Source: Scortum barcoo (Eukaryota; Chordata; Actinopteri; Centrarchiformes; Terapontidae). Taken from it: a stretch of DNA of 64,000 nucleotides. Of this stretch, positions 1-14,613 are shown piece by piece. The stretch is from contig CM041536.1 of assembly GCA_023238725.1 (NCBI GenBank), forward strand, positions 17,639,271 to 17,703,270, read 5' to 3'. The position numbers and the translations under genes are program-made. The notes under the pieces were generated by a model. The model was not told where the DNA came from. It was given only the letters and a program-made list of their open reading frames with translations, and made no database searches. Position 1 is the first letter of the stretch; every line of letters begins with the position of its first letter.

Positions 1-1844
1 GAGCCTCCTTCTGCCGTCTCATGCTGCACATGCATGTGGACCGCGACCCACAGGAAGCTGTGGTGCCTGTGCGCTATGCCCGCCTCTGGACAGAGATCCC
101 CTCCAAGATTACTGTCCAAGAGTGAGCATCTGTCTGTCTGTGGGATTTTTCATATCGTGTGCAGGTAGTTTTTGGGAGACACCACATACAAATTGTGATT
201 GTGCTTGACAGGTTTGAGTATGAGTCCACTGACACCTCTACAGAAGAGATGAAGAGGAAGTTTGCTCCCACTATGGAGTTTGTGGAAGAATACCTGAGAG
301 ATGTGGTCAGCCAGCCTTTTCCATTTGGGGATAAAGATAAGAATGAACTCACATTAGAGGTAAAACGAACTCAACACGGTCCATATATTGCTTAAAGAAG
401 GAGAACTGTCATTTACATGTATTTTTCTCACATAGGCTATTTCTGTGACATATTTGTTTCACTTCTTGCTTCCAGGTGGTGAATCTGGCGCGTAACCTGG
501 TTTACTTTGGTTTCTATAGCTTCAGTGAGCTGCTGCGGCTCACACGCACTCTGCTGGCCATCCTGGATATTGTCCAGCACCCTCTCACTTTCATGAACAA
601 GCTCAACAAGAGCCCAGAGACTGGTCAGTGCTGTTACACAGTATGAGTGCATTGTTTCAGTGCATTGGTCAACTACAATTTACTCTTTTATGTAGCGCCT
701 TAAATGAATACGAATACGAACAACTTTATTAATCCAGAAGGAAATTGTTTTGCCAGAGTACAGTAATACAGTAACAATAAATAATAATAAAAAATGGTCT
801 AAAAAGTAAAAATAAGAAAATACAAATACAAATATAAAGTGTCTAAAGTCTAAGTAACAAGTGAAGATAAAGGAGTGCACAGGAGTTGCTACATAATGAG
901 AATGATTCAAGTCTGAAACAGTACATAGGTTTAAAGAATAGCAAAAAAAAAAAACAATATGATTCAGCTTATGACCAAATGATTTCTCTGTCCTAACTGC
1001 AGGACAGCCTAGCATCACTAGTTCTCAGATTATATAGACTATATAGGAAATGCAGCAGTTAATAAATGTATGATGGAGCATGACTGTGCAAAACAGCATT
1101 AGGATCTCTAATTCAACTGTGACAGTAACAGGGGACAGGCAGGGGGACAGTAAGACAGGTTATAGTTTTGCTTTTTAGATTCTTTTAGAAGAAAGTTTAC
1201 AGTTTGTCAGACCAGTTAAAGAAGGCTGGGTGTCAGTGGAACCAAAATATGGAGTTACAGAAACATAGACATGTAAATATGAGGTTAAAAATGACCTACT
1301 GCAGATCAGTTAACGAAAGGACAGAGTTCTGTTCTTGTATATGATGCAGGATAGAGTGTAACCAGACTGGGGGAAAAAACTTTTTTGGAAATGTTTTACA
1401 TAAGTGAGCAAAGCGTTCAATAAAAAGGGTGGTTAAGTTTAATGGATTGGAAACAGTAACTGCACATTTATTTTTGCTCAGAAATATTCTGGGCCATTTT
1501 TTTTTATGTCCTCAGGCTGTATGCTTTACCTTTACGACATACACGGTGAACCTATCACAAGCTTGAGCTGAAATATGTCAACTATGTCAGTAGATGTAAA
1601 TGATAGCCCATATGCATGCACAGTACAAAATGTGTGAAGGTGAACGTTTTCTTTAGGCAACAACGTCCTGCGCACGATCCACGGAGTCGGGGAAATGATG
1701 ACTCAGATGGTGATGAGTCGAGGCGTGCCGCACAGCCTCCCTGACACCTCTCCCTCTCTGCGCTACGGGAAGGCACACTTCCTGCCAGACAATGAGGACG
1801 TCATGGTGATGGACACCAAGCTGAAGATCATTGAGATCCTTCAA
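1..1844 (+). CDS. itpr2: itpr2 segment: exons 1-121, 212-359, 476-623, 1657-1844 (solenoid after the IP3-binding core)
   Basis: The first codon read is Ala at 3-5. The exon at 1-121 ends in a split Glu codon (GA|G), followed by an acidic helix-rich stretch in 212-359. Exon 476-623 carries VVNLARNLVYFGFYSFSELL, almost unchanged from mammalian IP3 receptors. Exon 1657-1844 ends at the conserved VMDTKLKIIEILQ. The linker between, around the VMSRGVPHSLPDTS region, differs from mammals, as expected for a variable loop. All donors and acceptors are canonical; 623 is a phase-1 junction (G|GC). Confidence 0.95.
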
Positions 1845-4800
1845 GTAAGCGCCAACCACTGGATGCATTGTTTGTGATTTCTGATGCAATTTTTTTATTT
1901 TGCTTTGCGTGCTTTTTTCATTTCCCCATTAGTTCATCCTGAGTGTGAGGTTGGACTATAGGATCACATACTTGTTGTCCATCTACAAGAAAGAGTTCGG
2001 GGACAAGTCCATAGCTGACAGCTCTGTCTCTGTGGCTGAGATGCCCCTAATAACATGTGAGACATTTTCTCCTAATGCAAACACAAAGGCATTGTTTTGC
2101 AGTCTGCCATACTTTACTGACCTTAATTTTGTCTCCAGCTCCTGAACCAGACATAGATGAGATTGCAACCAAAGCAGAGAGCATGTTTGCAGGGAGGTAG
2201 GTGCAGACATTCACACATTAAAGATGTAAACTGATTATTTTTATATGATCTGGTTTCCTCAGTCTCTTTGGGCCTGTTGGACATCTGCTTAAAAACTCCT
2301 GCCCAAGTCTTACTGTGCCCGTGCGTGCACATGTATTGACTGCGTGCACATGTGTGATCTCAGTTCAGAGTTGAGCGCGGTTGAGTTGGACGATGAAGGT
2401 GGCCGGACGTTTTTGAGGGTTCTGATCCATCTCATCATGCAAGATTACCCCCCGCTGGTGTCCGGCTCGCTGCAGCTCATCTTCAAACACTTCAGCCAGA
2501 GAGCAGAGGTGCTGCAGGCCTTCAAACAGGTAGGCATTGCAGCAGTTACACATTGCACTCGATACTTTGCGAGCAGTGTGGCATTAGGCACTTCCTGAGT
2601 TAAGTGTTTTTTTTTTGTCATGGTGGATGTAATCAGTTTGGCTTAGGAGGGTTCTCCAAAGGGCCAAACAGCAGCTGTTGTAAACTGTCTCACTAAGAGC
2701 TTCCTCTGCTGGAATCTAGAGCTGCACACGCTCCCATTTTAAAAACACGCTGACTCTCCAAAGTGGTGCACAGAGTCTTCTTGGCAGAGATATGCTTTCA
2801 CACACATTTGTTTTTGTAATACCTTTATGTCTGGTTTATTTCTCATCCAGTACGTGTGTTTGTGCGTGTGTGTCTCTCTGTGTTTTCCAGGTCCAACTGC
2901 TCGTGTCAGAGCAGGATGTAGAGAACTATAAGCAGATCAAGGCAGACCTGGACCAGTTGCGTCTGACTGTTGAGAAGTCAGAGCTATGGGTGGAGAAGAG
3001 TGGGTCCTACAGCGGTGAAGACCTGGGGGTCAGGCAGGGCAAAGAACAGAACATCGAGGTGCTGTACCATCATTTAATGGTATCCAGCATCTAAAAGCAC
3101 AAATTCACACTGCAGACTTAAGTGTGACACTTATTTCTCCAGAGGGAGTTACTATATTTATCTTAAACATCCCATCAGTCATTCAGCCGAGCTGCAAATG
3201 GCTTCTTTGTTTGTTGTTATTGTTCATCAAAGCTGATGGAAAGCTGTTTTGTTTGCTCAGAACTTTAGTGGAATAATGAAAAATGAAGTCTGGGAGAATG
3301 GGAACTAGCTGTAAATCAGTTTTTATTAGTCAGGCCTGTCACAAGTACAGCACTTTGTGTTTTACATCATTACTGTTACAATACTAAGGATGATAAGGAT
3401 CAGTGCAGGGAATTTTCTCACCACACTGTGATAAATGCCCTGTAATTAGAAGCTGGATGTACAGTTTGTTCCATGCCAAAGATGAACCTTTAGTTAACTG
3501 TGTCATAAACTTATGATATGTTTCTAATTTTTAATATATATTAAATGTATTAATGAAATGAAAATTTATAATTAAATGTTACTTAAGGTTTGTTTTTTTC
3601 TTCATGTATATCTCTTACCAGGAGGTGGTCCTGAGCCCAGTACAGGATGGAGATAATAAACCTCAAATTGACAGCAACAAAGCAAACAACTACAACATTG
3701 TCAAAGAGGTGAGCTCCATGTCTATATTTACAGGTTATTCTTGTCTTTTTGTTCTGCAGTGTGTGTATAATAAATGTGTGTGTATGTGTGATGTTTAGAT
3801 CCTACTGCGGCTCAGTAAGCTGTGTTATCCCAGTAAGAAGAGCCGGGTGCAGCAGCAGAGGTTGCTGAAGAACATGGGGGCCCATACCGTGGTGCTGGAC
3901 CTGCTGCAGATCCCTTATGAGAAGGTGAGTAACAGCCAAAAGTGCAGCCACCTGAATGACTCATTAGAGCTGATTTTTCTGTGAAAATTTTGAAGATGGT
4001 TTCTTGATGTCTTTATGTTTTACATTCTCTCTAATAAGCTTTATTTTTATTTATTTGGTTCTGATTTTGCACAGAGTGATGACAAGATGAATGAGATCAT
4101 GACCCTCGCACACACTTTTCTGCAGAATTTCTGCAGAGGAAACCCTCAGAACCAAGTTCTGCTGCATAAACACCTGAACCTCTTCCTCACTCCAGGGGTA
4201 TATTGATATGACCACACTGTCCTCTTACCCTGTTGATTTAAGGGATGCTCTCTTTTTAAGTAGGTCAACGAGTAGCATCAGTGGAATTAGTCTCTAATTC
4301 CAAAAGGTCTAAGGTCCAAACTAACACAATTACAGAATTGTGTTAGTTTCTAATAAGCAAGAACAATTTCTTCTTTTCTGTGACACAAATCAATCGATAT
4401 GCTGTTTTTATTACCGTTTCTGTTATTCTAACACTGAATCATGACTCTCATTTTCACCAGTTGTTGGAAGCTGAGACAATGCGTCACATCTTTATGAACA
4501 ACTACCAGCTGTGCAACGAGATCAGTGACCGAGTGGTCCATCATTTTGTCCACTGCATCGAAACCCATGGGAGACACGTCCAGTACCTCAAGTTCCTAGA
4601 AACCATTGTGAAAGCTGATGGGAAGTATGTGAAGAAGTGTCAGGACAAAGTCATGACAGAGGTGAAAGTAATGTCATCATCATTTGCAAATTATGCATTA
4701 ATGCTTTTATGCATTTGTCTGTCTAACTGTTTGACACGTTATGGTGAGAGTAACAGGACCCCTGCAATTACCTTGTGTAACTTTTTTTTCTGTGCGTACA

Positions 4801-7800
4801 GCTGGTGAATGGTGGCGAGGACGTGCTGGTGTTCTACAACGACCGCTCCTCCTTCCCAGTGCTGCTGCAGATGATGGGCTCCGAGCGTGAGCGGACAGAT
4901 GGAGATGGAGCTCTGGCCTACCACAACACACTCGTGGAACTTCTGGCCGCTTGCACTGAGGGCAAGAATGTCTACACTGAGCTGAAATGCAACTCTCTGC
5001 TGCCGCTGGATGACATTGTCAAAGTTGTCACTGATGTCCACTGTATACCAGAGGTAATGGATTGAAAAGTATAAATAAATAATGCACATTTTGTCAATAC
5101 ATTTTTGGGTACAATCAAAGCCTCTTTTCTCTCTCTCTTACCTGAAAGTAACCAGGCACCTTATTTTTTATTTCTTTATCTGCCAGGTGAAAACAGCTTA
5201 TGTAAACTTTGTGAATCACTGCTACGTAGACACAGAGGTTGAAATGAAGGAGATCTACACCTCCAACCATATCTGGAAGCTCTTTGACAACTTCTTGGTG
5301 GACATGTCCAGCGTAAGTCTCCATCAGACTGAAAGGTCACACGTGTCTGCCTGTTACTTTTCTAATGAGTTCTCTTCTCATGATAAATCTTCAAATGCTG
5401 ATAGCTGAATAATAATGATGTGATATGAGTTTGAGCTCATCCTGAAGTTTCCCTCTGTTTCCATTTTTGTATTTAAGGTATGCAACACTACCACAGACCG
5501 TAACCATGCTGATCCTGCCTTGGAGAAGTATGTGACAGAGACAGTGATGGCCATTGTCAAGGGTTTCTTCAGCTCACCTTTCTCTGTCAACCACTCCAAC
5601 CTTCAGGTATTGTTTTTCACATCTGACAAGCGGGTGAAATGTTGCCGCAGAGGGAGGCTCACTCACGGCACATCCAAACCTTTTGCCAACTTTCAGCTAC
5701 TTTACAGTAAAAATATGTAACAGCAGACTGCCTCCTTCACTGCACTTTCAACTGGGACCTTCTTGTTTCTTGCAGACATTTGTACCTAGAGTAGCTGTTT
5801 TACACAGAATGTCTCCTATCAGAGGCAATACTGAAGTGTTTCCATCAGGCTTATCTCTATCTTTTTCTACACTTAAGCCGTTTTAAAAGAACAGTTTTCC
5901 AAGCTCTCTCCTCTCTTTTCACAGACAAACCAGTCTGTCTTCATCAAGCTGCTCCAGTCTGCTTTCAGGATCTACAACTGCACCTGGATCAACTCAGCTC
6001 AGAAGGCCAATATTGAAAGCTGTATCAAAACACTGGCTGATGTTGGTGAGTGTTGCCATGGATATTAACAATTATGGAGACTGAGGAATTTGAATACATT
6101 TAAAATTTAAATTAACTTTAAATGTGGTAGTAAATGCATTGACTGCATGAATTTTGTACCAGTATTTACTCAGAGATCGGTTGTTTTTCTTGTCACTTTT
6201 GCACATATTTATGCTGCAGTGTGAGCTGCACAGAACCATTGACCAATGAGAAGATCTGTTGGATCGACCGGTGCCTGTGCTGCGTTTGCTGTTTGAGCAG
6301 AACAAATAAACTCACATCGACATCTAACTCTGTATGTTCTTCCCCAGCTAAGGCACGGGCCATAGCCATTCCAGTGGACCTGGACAGTCAGGTCAACACT
6401 TTGTCCCTCAAGGTCCATAGCAACATGGTGCAGCGAGCCGCTAAGGACTGGAGAACTTCTGCTCGCTCACGACCCCGTAAAGAGCCCCTGGGTGGCCCTG
6501 ACTACAAGAACATCATTGAGAAACTGCAGGTGCAAGTCATTATAGTTCACTCTGAAGGGACACGAATGTCTGGATCATTTTGTGGTAATCAAAATTGTCA
6601 ACCTCTTGGAGGCACTAAGGGAAAAGTCAGGGATCACCAGAGTTAGTAGGGGACCGTGGCTGTCTGTATGAAAATTCATGGCAATCCATTCAAGTGTATT
6701 GGAGATCTTTCAATCTACGCCAAAGTTTTGCACAGACCAAGTGTGGCTAAAAAAATCACACAAACAGAAGAGTCCAAGTTGAGAGCTTAATGTATGGTCA
6801 GCAGTGCCGATTTCTCCAGGACAGCAGATGATTGAGCCCTCATGTGTGTCTGTATGTATTCTGCAGGGGGTTGTGTCGCTCCTGGAGGAGCAGTTCAGTC
6901 CGAAGGTTCAGGCAGAGTTCTCCGTGCTGGTGGACGTTCTTCACAGCCCTGAGCTGCTGTTTCCAGAGGCTGCTCGGTTACGCTGTGAGAGCGGAGCTTT
7001 CATGTCCAAGTAAGTCACTGCTCACAACCTGTGTGTGGAACAAAGAAACACATTTCTTACTTTTGAAGGCCTGGAGGCCACATTTTAAAGTTAGTCTAGC
7101 TACAGGGAAGACTAGAACATGAGTTAGGATTTTGACAGAAATGGCTGAAGTTCTGCTATTTTTTGCTGATATTCATGTGTTCTAAATTAAAGATTAGTAG
7201 TACGTTTTTGCCAGGGTATAAAAAACTTTATTAAGCATTAACTAAAACCTACACTAATTAACTACTATTATTGCTATTATGTTAATTCAATAGCTGGAGG
7301 CTTTGGAAAAGATTTGGAAGTAAAGATACAAATACAAAAGACATTTGAAATGATAAATCAACATTACAAATACATTTGTTTGGCTATTCCAACATTTAGC
7401 TTTAAACTTAACAATAGTAAAACAATAGTAAAGATATGTAGATAAAAAAAAAGTATGTATCTGGTCAGTGGGTGACTGAAACAAAACAAACATATAAGAT
7501 ATTTCATAGGGCATTAGTTAAATACATCATCAAACCTCCAGGGGTGCTCTTACTCTGCTGCTGTTTGACCTCAGGAAAGGAGATTTCACCTGTGGTGATC
7601 AATAAAGCATTGCTTTGTTGTCACTTGTGAGCCATTAACAGGACATGGCTGCAAATGATACAGCACCTCTCTTGTCACTCTGTCAGGCTGATCAAACACA
7701 CCAAGAAACTCATGGACAAAGAGGAGAAGCTGTGCATCAAGATCCTGCAGACACTCAGAGAGATGCTGGACAAAAAGGAATGCTTTCAGGAGTCTGTGAG

Positions 7801-9573
7801 TAGTATGTCACTGAAACATGGCCATCAGAAGTCAAATTACAAGATCCTCATTCTCTCACTGTTACATAAAAACACATTAATGAGGTGAAATTATCTCTTG
7901 AGTTTGCTGTGGATTTAGCTATGTCCTCGAGTGCCGTCAGTGCTGTACTCCTATCAGCAGTGCAGTGTAGTCCTTGTTTTCTCCCAGGTCTGCCGGCCCA
8001 GAGCCCAGACTCCCCTTCATCAGTATGCTGTGGGCCTTTCTATGTTACATAAGGCAGGGAGGCACTTGAGGACACACTCACACTGAGGTGGAGAATAGGA
8101 GGGAGGAAGTGAGGGAAGGAGGAGGAGGAGGAGGCGCTGAACAAACAAATCAATACTGCAGCGAAGAGGGGGTAAGAAAGGAGGTGCAGCAGGAGCCCTG
8201 GAAAGTGAATGACAGGAGTTTGGGTTTGGTAGAGGACACTTAAGGTGGTGGCTGAGTGTGTATATGTTTGTGCACACCAAGAGGTTGGGGCATGAGGGCC
8301 AGAGTACAAAAAAGGCAGGTCTGTAATCACCTCTGGAAGATTCAGGATAGTTTTGTTGCAGCTGCATGGCGAGGGGAGGGGATGCTGTGCAAATCACACA
8401 ACGCGAAATGTACTGCTCCAGTCAAGACTTCAATCAGTGTGAAGAAGACAACAACTCCAGCGAGTCGGCCGTTGTTTTGCATTGTTTTGAGCTCACTTTA
8501 TTGTTCTGAACGTTGTCCTGAAGTAAACTGGGAAAGGCATGTATCACTGTCATCTGATGTGGGATTTCATGCAGACACGATTATTTTTGGCTGACAATGC
8601 TGTCCTATTAAAGGCTGTTTTTGTTGCATCAGAATGTCACTTGTTAAAATTCAATGCATGTATGTGCCTTTACCCTCTCTCTCAGTGTAATTGCATTAGC
8701 AATACTGTCAAGACTACCTTTCTCAGTATAGTATGTGTCAGCCAGTGTCACTTACAGCTGCTTGAGGAGTCACAGTTTTGTTTTCCCTATTATGTCTGCG
8801 TCTTGTGTCAGTCAGCCAAGCTGTTTTTTTTTCCAAAAGGCAAATTATTCAACAGTTGTGTGGAACAAGATCAGAGGAATTCAAAGTGGAAAAACAGTCA
8901 CTTTTTAAAAAGCGGCTCGGCGCATTCGAGAAGCCAGACAGTGCGGTAACGATATGTGAAATGTCAGTTTGTGTAGGTGTGCGTGAGTGTGCTCAAGCAT
9001 GTATTTGTGGCCTCTCTTTGTCATATCCCTGTAGCCCTGAGCGTGGAGCTGCAGCCTCGCTGCACAGGAGAGAGAGAGAGAGGGAGGGCAGAAACGATTG
9101 ATGGAAATAATGAGAGAGGGAGAGGCAGACAGACAAAAAACAGAAGGAGAGAGAGACAGAGTGACAGCATAGGCAGCAGAGGTTGGTGGCTCCCCTGGGG
9201 TGCAATGAGTGGGTGGAGGAGAGTGAGAGAAAGAGATGGAGGGAGAGTTATCGAGGAAGGGAGGGAGGGAGGAAGGGAGGCAGGGAGGCAGCCATGTGAG
9301 GAGCCATGTGAGTAGAAGGGAAAAAAAAGTGGGCAGCGGCTGCAGGGTGAGGGATTGGTGAGAAGCGGAGTCTGCTCAGTCCATGAGGAGACAGGGCAGG
9401 GGGTGCGCTTACGTAACAGCCTGCAGTGGCTGAGCCAGCGTCACGTGGACCATCACGTTCTCCCTCCCTCCCTCCCACCTTACTCTCACTCTTCTGTCCG
9501 CTTGCTGCCTCTCCCCTCCTCCTTTGCCCTCACCGTGCTTTGTTTGAGTCTATTGCATTCTGTCTGCCCCCCC

Positions 9574-9643
<70 letters not shown>

Positions 9644-12600
9644 CCTACCCAGGCCCTGCTCTGTTTGCCTGGGTCATGCCAGGAGGGCTGGTTGGGCAGT
9701 GAGGGGAAGATCTGCAGCAGTCCCAGTATAGAGACGTGTTGGCTGTCACTGCTGCACTTCACTTGTTTTGGCTATCAGAGAAGGGCAGCTTCGTAAATAT
9801 ATGTGCTCCCACTTGCCTTCGAGATGTCTTAGGTGAGGGAGGTTTTCTAGGGGCAGAAAGACTTTAGAGAATATTTTACGCACACTGATACTATTTACAA
9901 ATATTACATGGAAGAAGGCATGCATACTGCTAAGATACTATTTCAGACTTAAATTTGAACTGTTTTCTCACAAGTACATATATATTTTCATTTTTTTAAG
10001 AAGGTGAAGGTGTATAACATCTTAAATAATCTGGTTCCTTTTTTTTTTAACAAATGTTACACAAACAGGAATGAATCATGGGTTTGTCGGGGACTATTTT
10101 CATTTGTCGGCTAATACACGTTTGGTGTGCTGCCAAGTATTTAAAGCACCAGGATAGCGTACGTTGTCAGATTCAAGATAATTAATTGAAATTAACTGTG
10201 GCCTAGTGGCTCAGATGCATCCCAAGTTTGACTTTTGAACCTTTGTTCCATATCACAGTCACCTTTTCTCTTTCCTTTCCTTTCCTTTCCTTTCCTTTCC
10301 TTTCCTTTCCTTTCCTTTGATTTAATAATCAATAATGCCCCTCAAAGTACTTGAAAATGCCACTAGTGCATTTCCATACAAAGGTATATGCTCTTGACAA
10401 TAGTAATTAATATGCATGGAATCTAAATAAACTCATCATAATAAGGAACCAGTTATTTATTTTTTTTTATTTTAGTTTTTGGTTAACATTTTTTTTTTTT
10501 TTTGCTTTATGCTGTGCATGCATATGTATGTAACATGCTCCCATGTGTATGTGCATGTAAGCGTGTATTCTTGTTTACAAGAGGCTGAAAAAGCCAGTTA
10601 TGTAATGTAAAGCACTCTCACACTGTCTTTCCTCCCTCTCTTTCACACTCATCCCTGTCATTCACACGCTGCGTCCGTCTGTCTGTCCATCCTTCTTTTT
10701 CCTCCCGTCCCTCTCTCACTCTCTCTCTGTCTTGCTTGCCAAGTTTCACACCACCTGTCCAAGGCAAAGCAGATTTACAGATTACCACCCTCTCGATGCT
10801 AAGCGCATCACACGGACGCATGTTGATGTAAAGCTCAGGCACACACACACACACGCATGCACCCTGACATGAACCTCCATGCTAGCTGTCCCTGAGTGAG
10901 CTGATCCTGCAGGGTTTTCCCTATATATAATTTGTGCAAAAGTCTATTTTGTTATGAATGTTTTACTACCGGAGTTTGTCCTGAGAAGGTCCTTTCTTCC
11001 TTCCTTCCTTCCTCCATCCCTCACTTCTCTCGATCCATCAGTCAGGTGTCTGTTAGTTGAGTATTATGGTTTGGTTTCCATGGTGATGGGAGATTAGCAC
11101 ATGTTGTTTGTCTGTCTGGTCTGGCTGTGTCTGAGCACAGGAAGTCTGTGTGCCCTGTGTAGAAATGCCTTCAGACCAGGAGTCGCAGAGGAAAGAAACG
11201 TCATATAAAACCACTTGTAAAAATGCAAAAGGCCTTGACTTTATGCATCTGAGGTCCGCTATGAATGAGATTAATTGTCATCGTGAACAGTGTTTGGACA
11301 CACTTCATAGCGCGTTATTTGAATCTGATTGCATGTGAGTTAGGTCTCTTGTGCTCAGGGAGGCACATGACAGGATGAATTATAAATTTAAAAGGATCTG
11401 GCTTTTAATTTTCTAATGCACATGCAGCTCGTAGACAAAGTAATGGAAACAGCTGATAATAATAGCTCTGCAGTGAATGAGTATTTAGTATTTTGTTGAC
11501 ATTTTGTTGAGGTCAGTCATTGTTTATCAATATGTATTGTTCCTCTTTGTATTGGCACTTACTATATGTCATCGTCAGTTTCAGACTTTTTCCCTTCCCC
11601 CATTACATAATTAGGAAGTTTTTGTAACTGATGCACTATCAAAATAGATAGTATCTATCTCTGTGCCCCTCTGTAAATTTCCTTATGTTGCTGTGGTAAT
11701 GCATTTAAGAAAATAATGACATCTATTGTAATACTGTTACATGATGATTGACTGAATTGTTGTTCAGTCACAAAAAGTCTGAAATCATGACGCCGCTAGT
11801 CAAAACTCATCAGCACAGATGAAAAAAAAATAAACCTCTACAAAGTACAGGTTTATTTGACCTTTGAGCTAAATGCTTAGACCAGCACATCAACATGCCC
11901 AGAATGACAATGCAACATGCTAATATAGTGATTAACCAAGGTTACCATTTGCTGAGTCTGATGAGGATGTCATTAGTTTTGCAGGTATTTATCATATTTC
12001 AATTTTGACCTGATGATGGCCCTAGGTGAATGGTGGGTTAGTCTAACATTGGTATTCATAACGCAGTGCCATGAGCATAGCTAAAATCTCAAGCCCTCAG
12101 TAGAATTTCATGCACTGCAATGCTATTATGTCATTAAGTGTTTCTCTTATTTTGTCCTCTTTGCATAAATGCTCAGGTACCAGTGTGGAAGAGGAAACAA
12201 ACAAACTTGTTGCTTGCCAGCTAAGCTACCTACATTACAGTTGTCCTAACAAACACAATCAGTGCTTAACAATGTTAGTGAATCACATGTAACACTTCCA
12301 TAATGAACTGGACAGCTAACAGTTGGCCTTTTCTGAATGCTTGTTTACGCTGCTGGTCTTGTATTTCCCTGAACCAGTCTGACCAATTGCTTTCACATGT
12401 GGGCTTAATTTGTTTTGCTGATGTGGTTGTTTGTTGGCTAAAAGCATTTTATGTGCTGTGAAATTGCAGCTTGAAAAACATTAGAACTGGCGGCACGTGA
12501 TGCTTGTGTTCAGGCATAAGTGTCTCTTTTTATCAGATGTAAGTAGCCTGTAGACTGTTGGACTTGTGCGCAAAGCTGCAGAGCCACCTGTGACAGCTGC

Positions 12601-14582
12601 GGGTCAGGAAATGTTTCATTTCCTACAGAAGGGAAGAGAATTGGGAATGAGAAAGAGCGGAGATGTAATAGAAATGGTTCTGTCTGCTTAACTAATTGAA
12701 GCAAAAAGACGCTTACAGTTCTTTCAAGGAAATTCTTGAAAGTACTTACAAACTGTAAACTCTTAACGACAAAAGCTGTCTCTGTGTCCCCCATAATTAC
12801 TCACACATTACATACTTATTTCCTAGAAACTCAGAGACTCAGTAATAAATTAGAGCATTCCCATTTTATTTCCAAATATGAAACTCTAAATGTTGTCACA
12901 AAGTTTTCTTTATCCTCTCCGGATTACAGTGCTGGTGGGAAAAGTACAGAATCCTGGTAAATAAAGAAAAAAATGGTGGGCGTGTAAATTTGCTTGAAAA
13001 ATATTTTCTATCGAAGCCCCAACAACATTTCCCAGAATTTCTGCAAAGAAATACAGATGACCTGGCTCGCTGTCTTCAAAGGTAGATACAGCCGTGCCTG
13101 CGTCTTCCTCTGTCTTCACTCTCCTATTTTGTGGTCCCAAAGTGTCTGTAGTTCAACAGCAGGATAATGTGACTGTATGTGACTGTGTTTCCTGATTTTG
13201 TCCTATTCATGAAATGACTCCCCTGGTGAGAATGCCTTGCAAAACACATTGATATGGATATGTATTATATTACCGTTTAAGCTTTTCATTTTCCTTCCAG
13301 TTCCAAGCCGTGGAAGAGCTCACTGACTCCTTAGAGACATCCAAAGTCTTTATTAGATACCATGTAACACATGCTTTCATAGTGTTTATGACCAGATTGA
13401 GTTTCAGTTTGAGTTTTGGTATCATGTGCTAATGACAACATCAGTTTCAATCTGAAACTCTTTCCTGAACAAAGTGTGTTGACTTCAGTTTCTGCTGGGA
13501 CCTAAATGTTACTTCCTGATGGTAAAGTTAGTTAGATGTTATTCAGCCCTCACATGGCCTGTGGGGAAACTCGTTCTGTGTCATGTCTGTTTTGGAAGAA
13601 AGTAACACAGAAAAAGTAGCCAAGTGTTACCCCCCCCTCTCTGATCTGAACCGTGTTTCTCTTCCTCTGTGGCCTGAGTCTCCGCTATAATCGACCTTGT
13701 CTGACCTGAGCAGCTCAACCCTCCCCCGCCCATTCTTGGCTCTGTCTGTCTTGGTTCACAGCTGGTGCTGCCCTCCGCTGCCTGTGTGAGTTTTCAGACC
13801 ACTGAGAGAAGCACAGGGCAGGCTGGTGTCTTTGTCTTTTCCTCCATGCATCTCTCCGGAGTTGGGTGAGCTCTGCAGGCAGCAGAGCTGTGAGGGGGCT
13901 GCAGGAGGGAGGGGAGAAGAGGGGGTCCAAGGATGCCGGAGGTGGGGATCGGCAGCTCATCCCCAGCTTGGACACCAGAGCCGCAGTGTGGCGTGCCGGT
14001 GCACATTTTAAAACACCACGACTGTCTGCTCCTCGCTAGGTTTTGTTTGTTCCTCTCCTCTGCCCCCCCCCCCCCCCTTACTTCTGTCAGTTCTTCTACC
14101 TCTATTTCTCTCTCTTTTTTTCTAGTGGCTCTTACATCACCTGACTAGAGTTTTTTCTCGTCAATGCAGCAGCAAGCAGATGAGTCAGGCTGGGCTGACT
14201 CTCCTCTACCGCCATCCTGCCTCCCCTCTCTTCTCCTCTCTCTCTCTGCAGACCCAGCCAGCAGACTGCATCGCCCAGAAGGGAGGCAAACAGGAGCAAA
14301 TCCTGTCACCCCCTTAGCCCCCTTTTCAACTTCCCCCGCCAGAGTGTTGCTTTCACTGGTGGTGGTTTGAGCGTAGTGTAAAACCAACACGTCCTCTGTC
14401 AGAAGAGGGGAAATGTTAAGTCAAACATGATTCAATCTGCAATCAGTCAAAGACGTGCATTGGGATGTGTTGACTTTGGTGCTGAGTTTGTTGTTGCACT
14501 AAGAGTGTGTCTGTGCAGTGCTGTGTGAAAATGCGAGAGGCGAGCTCAGTAGATCCTCACCTTCAGTTCAGGAAGTGTGTGT

Positions 14583-14613
<31 letters not shown>

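Noticed and set aside
4283..4349. Hairpins as a microRNA precursor
   Set aside because: Stems of 8 and 14 bp are too short, and no known mature microRNA sequence was recognised.
9355..9762. Open frames encoding HTHTHT or VCVCVC runs
   Set aside because: These are translations of the AC microsatellite, not genes.
13700..14400. GC-richer stretch in the large itpr2 intron as a nested gene
   Set aside because: Frames on both strands are short and compositionally biased (CT and C runs), with no start, splice or protein similarity that I can recognise.
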